Shown here in pieces: positions 60,708-64,000 of a stretch of 64,000 nt of DNA (the first letter of the stretch is position 1; the number at the start of each line of letters is the position of its first letter). The translations under genes were made by a program, and so were the position numbers. Location of the stretch: assembly GCA_964447015.1 (NCBI GenBank), contig CAYUQU010000004.1, positions 41,724 to 105,723 on the forward strand, given 5' to 3'. A model generated the notes under the pieces. It made no database searches and was not told the DNA's origin. It saw nothing but the letters and a program-made list of their open reading frames with translations. This DNA is from Wandonia sp964447015 (GTDB lineage Bacteria > Bacteroidota > Bacteroidia > Flavobacteriales_D > Crocinitomicaceae).

Positions 60708-63047
60708 TCACCCAATCCAAACCCGCTTAACCCGCTGTGAAATAGAAGTCAAAATTTCGTAGGGAATAGTCTCTGCCCAATCTGCCCAAAGGTTGATCGA
60801 ATGCGTATCTCCAAAGATTTCGACTTCTTGATTAATTTCTACATCTAAGCCGGTTACATTTACAAAACACATATCCATGCAGACATTTCCGACGATAGTT
60901 GCAGGTTGATTGTTAATCAATACGTGTGCTTTTTCATTGCCAAAAACACGTCTGATTCCATCAGCGTAACCCACAGGAAGAACCGCAATTTTCTCTTCTT
61001 TTGTCGAACGATACTCGCGATTATAGCCAATCGACTCACTAGGTTTTAAGATGTTGATTTTAGAAATGTGTGTTTTTAGTTGTAGTGCATTTTGTAGTTC
61101 AGGAGCTTTTCCAACGCCAAATAGTCCGATTCCAAGTCGTACCAGATTAAAATGAGCTTCGGGATAGTTGACAATCCCTGAAGTATTGCAAATATGGCTA
61201 TCTATGCGATAGTTTAATTCTGACTGAATGCGGCCTACATAGGTTTTAAACCTGTTGATTTGCTCAAACGTAAATGTCTTGTCCGGATTATCGGACTCAG
61301 CCAAGTGAGAATATACACTTTTGATGCGAATTTCGGGTTGTGATTTGATGTAAGTCAGCAGTTCGTCTATTTCATTTTCTACAAAGCCAAGTCTGTTCAT
61401 TCCCGTTTCAACTTTGATGTGAACAGGATAACCAGTTTTTTCGTGCAGAATCAATGTGCGTGTAAACTCATCCAGCTGATCGATTGAAAAGATGGCGGGT
61501 TCGAGATTGTGTCTTATAATATCATCAAATGCAGAAGGGTGTGCATTCATCACCAAAATGGGCAAGGAAATTCCCGTTTTGCGTAAATCAATTCCTTCAT
61601 CAGCAAAAGCAACGCCTAAATAATCGACACCCTCATGTTCTAAAAACTCAGACATTTCTTTACTTCCAGAACCATACGAAGATGCTTTGACCATCACGAG
61701 GAGTTTTGTTTCTGGTTTTATCAAACTTCGAAAGAAAGTCAGGTTTTGACGCAAGGCTTGTTTGTTAATTTCAAGATACGTTTGGTGATGTTTAAGCGAC
61801 AAATTGTTGATTACAGGTGAAAGTCCTGCTTTATAGCTTCCCTTGAATAGAACGACTGAATTTTCTGTTTTTTGCAGTGTTTCATACACTTCATCAAAAG
61901 ACAGAAAGTTAGTGGATCTGATTTTTGAGCAAAGCAAAACTTGATGGGGGTTAAATCGATTCAGTTGTGTATGTATTTCGGTTAAATCGCCATTAAATGT
62001 TTCGTTAAAAGCTAACACTACAACTCGTTTTCGATCTCCTGCAACCTCCTTTTGCTGAATTAAGGCCTGCTCAAGCCCATCCATGTCCATGTTATAGGCA
62101 TCATTGATGAGCGTGTTGTTGTTTTTGCCGTCAACAGTCTCCATGCGCATGATGACTTCGGGGAGGATATTAAGCTTGAATTGAATTTTATTGACAGGAT
62201 AGTTCAATTCCCTCAGAACCATCAAGACATTACACAAATTATCCAACTTAATTTGACTTGTGGTATTTACCTCAAATAATCCGTAGTCTTTAACAGAAAT
62301 TTGAGTTGAACCCGAAGTTTTAAAAACCTGAATTTCGCTATTTTCCCAGTTTACGTTTTTCGCGGTATCGAAAGTGTAGTTTTTACTCACAACCCACTTA
62401 CTTTTGGCAAAGAGTTTACCTTTTTCGGCAAATTTTTCACTTCTACTTGAAAACCCTTCGTCGTGAGCTACTCCTAAATTGGTAAACACCCCAAAGTCGG
62501 GTTGAATCATTTTACTGAGCGTGTCCATTTCTCCAACTTGAGAAATACCGGATTCAATGATTGCAAGTGTGTGGTGATCTTGCATTTCTAGTAGAGAAAG
62601 AGCGACACCTATTTGCGAGTTAAAACTTTTGGGACTTCTCACGATGTGGTATTCATCACGCAAAAAGTGGTATAACCATTCTTTTATTATCGTTTTTCCT
62701 GAACTTCCCGCTACGCCAATTATAGGATAATTGAAAGATTCACGATGATGTTGAGCTAAAAGTTGGAGTGAAATCAACGGATTTTCAACTTTCAGGTAAA
62801 CTGCATCTGCAAATTTTTTGATAGGTGAACTTTGCTGAACCACAAAGGCGCGACAGCCTTTTTCGTATGCATCTTTTATAAAATCAATGCCATCACGTTT
62901 GCCCTTCAAGCAAAAAAACAGTGTTTGACTTCCATCTACAATGGAGCGGGTGTCAATACTCACAGAACTCAGCTGAACAGAAGAGTTACCTTCTATTTCA
63001 GCCCCAATAATTTGGGCAATGGTTATATGTGAGTAATCTAATTTCAA
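60708..63047 (-). CDS. murF/alr: Bifunctional MurF (D-Ala-D-Ala adding enzyme) and alanine racemase
   Basis: The N-terminal half (about 1-410) is a Mur ligase that adds D-Ala-D-Ala to UDP-MurNAc-tripeptide, with the P-loop GVAGSSGKTIIKEW (about 111-124) and INDAYNMDMDGLEQAL. The C-terminal half (about 415-779) is a PLP alanine racemase with PLP Lys454 (LVMVKASSYGSG), the conserved HIKVETGMNRLGF, SHICNTSGIVNYPEAHFNLVRLG and CMDMCFVNVTG. One chain thus makes D-alanine and uses its dipeptide for peptidoglycan precursor. The MurF-Alr fusion is characteristic of Bacteroidota. In the MurF central domain some motifs look weakened relative to single MurF proteins. It starts three bases after tdk. Confidence 0.96.
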   Translation of the reverse strand: MKLDYSHITIAQIIGAEIEGNSSVQLSSVSIDTRSIVDGSQTLFFCLKGKRDGIDFIKDAYEKGCRAFVVQQSSPIKKFADAVYLKVENPLISLQLLAQHHRESFNYPIIGVAGSSGKTIIKEWLYHFLRDEYHIVRSPKSFNSQIGVALSLLEMQDHHTLAIIESGISQVGEMDTLSKMIQPDFGVFTNLGVAHDEGFSSRSEKFAEKGKLFAKSKWVVSKNYTFDTAKNVNWENSEIQVFKTSGSTQISVKDYGLFEVNTTSQIKLDNLCNVLMVLRELNYPVNKIQFKLNILPEVIMRMETVDGKNNNTLINDAYNMDMDGLEQALIQQKEVAGDRKRVVVLAFNETFNGDLTEIHTQLNRFNPHQVLLCSKIRSTNFLSFDEVYETLQKTENSVVLFKGSYKAGLSPVINNLSLKHHQTYLEINKQALRQNLTFFRSLIKPETKLLVMVKASSYGSGSKEMSEFLEHEGVDYLGVAFADEGIDLRKTGISLPILVMNAHPSAFDDIIRHNLEPAIFSIDQLDEFTRTLILHEKTGYPVHIKVETGMNRLGFVENEIDELLTYIKSQPEIRIKSVYSHLAESDNPDKTFTFEQINRFKTYVGRIQSELNYRIDSHICNTSGIVNYPEAHFNLVRLGIGLFGVGKAPELQNALQLKTHISKINILKPSESIGYNREYRSTKEEKIAVLPVGYADGIRRVFGNEKAHVLINNQPATIVGNVCMDMCFVNVTGLDVEINQEVEIFGDTHSINLWADWAETIPYEILTSISQRVKRVWIG

Positions 63048-63050
63048 TCC

Positions 63051-63623
63051 TTATTTTGATTTGTTGTAACAAATTCGACACAAAGGCTCGTACTCGTCTT
63101 TTGCACCAAGTAACACTTGATTGTCATCATGTGTTTTACGGTGAGAAAACTGAGCTAAATTTCCACAAGACATGCAAATTGCGTGCACTTTAGTTACATA
63201 TTCTGCTGAAGCTAGAAGAGCAGGAATGGGTCCAAAAGGAACACCCTTGTAGTCCATATCTAGTCCCGCACAAATCACACGCACTCCTTTTGCGGCAAGA
63301 GTATTGCACACATCGACAAGATTTAAATCAAAAAACTGTGCTTCGTCAATACCGACAACACGTTCGTTGGTAACTTTTGTGAGAATTTCGGCAGAATTGG
63401 ACACCACAGCAGCTGGAATTCGCTCGCCCTTGTGAGAAACAACTTCTTCTTTTGCGAATCGGTTATCTATTTTTGGTTTAAAGATAATCAAGCGTTGATT
63501 GGCAAATTGGGCACGGCGCATGCGTCTGATTAACTCCTCTGTTTTTCCAGAGAACATTGATCCACAGACCACTTCTATCCATCCTAATCTTTTACCACAT
63601 TCTGGAAATTCTTCTAAAAACAT
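63051..63623 (-). CDS. tdk: Thymidine kinase
   Basis: Tdk phosphorylates thymidine to dTMP in salvage. The 190-residue type II enzyme has the P-loop CGSMFSGKTEELIRR (Lys27), the GIDEAQFFD motif with the catalytic Glu, the lasso region GLDMDYKGVPFGP and two zinc-binding Cys pairs (CMSCG, CRICY). It lies three bases upstream of murF/alr on the same strand, so the two form an operon. A perfect -7 box lies upstream. Confidence 0.97.
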   Translation of the reverse strand: MFLEEFPECGKRLGWIEVVCGSMFSGKTEELIRRMRRAQFANQRLIIFKPKIDNRFAKEEVVSHKGERIPAAVVSNSAEILTKVTNERVVGIDEAQFFDLNLVDVCNTLAAKGVRVICAGLDMDYKGVPFGPIPALLASAEYVTKVHAICMSCGNLAQFSHRKTHDDNQVLLGAKDEYEPLCRICYNKSK

Positions 63624-63641
63624 AGGTCATTTTTTCTTGTT

Positions 63642-63649
63642 CAAATTTA
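63642..63649 (-). promoter_or_regulatory. -7 box of the tdk-murF/alr operon
   Basis: On the minus strand this reads TAAATTTG, a perfect TAnnTTTG match 18 bases before the tdk ATG. No -33 element is obvious. Confidence 0.45.
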
Positions 63650-63742
63650 TGGAATGAAACGATTAAAGCTCGTAATTTATAAGAAGAACTAATAAAAAGT
63701 TATCCACGTATTGCTATTTAGACGCACAACAAGAATTCAACC

Positions 63743-64000
63743 TTACATTTTGACAAAGCGTACTTTTTTCAATTGATTATTCGAACTTATTTCTAAAAGA
63801 TACATTCCGTTTGATACATTATCTAAAGGAAGCGTTACAGACGAATTGTTAACAGAGATGGTCGAAATCGTTTTTCCTGCCAAATCGACTATTCGAACGT
63901 TATCGATGATTACTCCTTGATCGCTACTGATAGTAATCATGTTAGAAGCAGGGTTAGGATATACCTTAAAGTTTAACCCATCATTGTCGTTAATTCCCAA
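63743..64000 (-). CDS. C-terminal end of a T9SS cargo protein (partial)
   Basis: Only the last 85 codons lie in the window; the frame is open to the edge and the first Met is probably internal. The sequence (FKVYPNPASNMITISSDQG ... GMYLLEISSNNQLKKVRFVKM) is a complete type A T9SS sorting domain, so this is the tail of a secreted protein whose body lies beyond position 64000. Its nature cannot be told. Confidence 0.9.
   Translation of the reverse strand: MGINDNDGLNFKVYPNPASNMITISSDQGVIIDNVRIVDLAGKTISTISVNNSSVTLPLDNVSNGMYLLEISSNNQLKKVRFVKM

Noticed and set aside
63700..63708. TTATCCACG, resembling a DnaA box
   Set aside because: A single copy, with no cluster, no dnaA/dnaN and no AT-rich unwinding region next to it, so not an origin.

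Overview
The window reads as chromosomal DNA of a member of the Bacteroidota, most likely a Flavobacteriales-type organism (family-level placement, perhaps Crocinitomicaceae-like, is a guess). Four things point there. Several secreted proteins carry type IX secretion (T9SS) C-terminal sorting domains. Many genes are preceded by the Bacteroidota promoter signature TAnnTTTG, sometimes with TTTG/TTG 17-21 bp upstream, and have little Shine-Dalgarno signal. A MurF-alanine racemase fusion and an HU-CCDC81/SPOR protein, both typical of the phylum, are present. The DNA is AT-rich and densely coding. I see no rRNA, tRNA, prophage, complete insertion sequence or CRISPR array.

Layout. 1-9 kb: dprA, a C1-family aminopeptidase with an orphan BlaI-type regulator, hemL, a small DUF6984-like protein, lysS, a stand-alone SpoIIE-type phosphatase and a REP-associated tyrosine transposase (RAYT). 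The gaps here hold several short palindromic or tandem-like intergenic repeats, and the RAYT gene itself carries two copies of a perfect 20-bp palindrome in frame. 9-31 kb: a giant outer-membrane beta-barrel protein, aroA-dxr, a DUF4011-type helicase overlapping a membrane glycosyltransferase gene, an HU/SPOR protein, a GT4 glycosyltransferase, a lysine/alanine/glutamate-rich coiled-coil protein, a ThuA-domain T9SS cargo, a DUF1697 protein, an SLC13 permease, an EamA transporter, a GH3-family enzyme and a tandem universal stress protein. 31-45 kb: a ferritin gene followed 24 nt later by a 1299-residue sensor fusion (periplasmic beta-propeller, adenylate cyclase, HD domain), then rnr, a TonB-dependent receptor, a solute-binding lipoprotein, a secreted protein, methylmalonyl-CoA epimerase and a HAD phosphatase.

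45.1-51.3 kb is the most interesting stretch: six tightly packed or overlapping genes encoding an ABC-2 exporter pair, a free-standing carrier protein, a condensation/acyltransferase-like enzyme with HHxxxDG, a FAD-dependent oxidoreductase and an AMP-forming ligase. This has the parts of a compact, fully dissociated NRPS-like pathway with its own exporter. I do not recognise it as a named system.

51.5-64 kb: three large T9SS cargo genes in a row (Asp-box propeller plus beta-helix; PKD; jelly-roll-like), with a palindromic repeat and a 16-bp direct repeat around the third, then a tdk-murF/alr operon and the C-terminal end of another T9SS cargo cut by the window edge.

The best candidates for new biology are the 45-51 kb biosynthetic operon, the ferritin-adenylate cyclase/HD pair with a 17-bp perfect hairpin inside the cyclase signal-peptide codons, and the RAYT gene with palindromes embedded in its reading frame.
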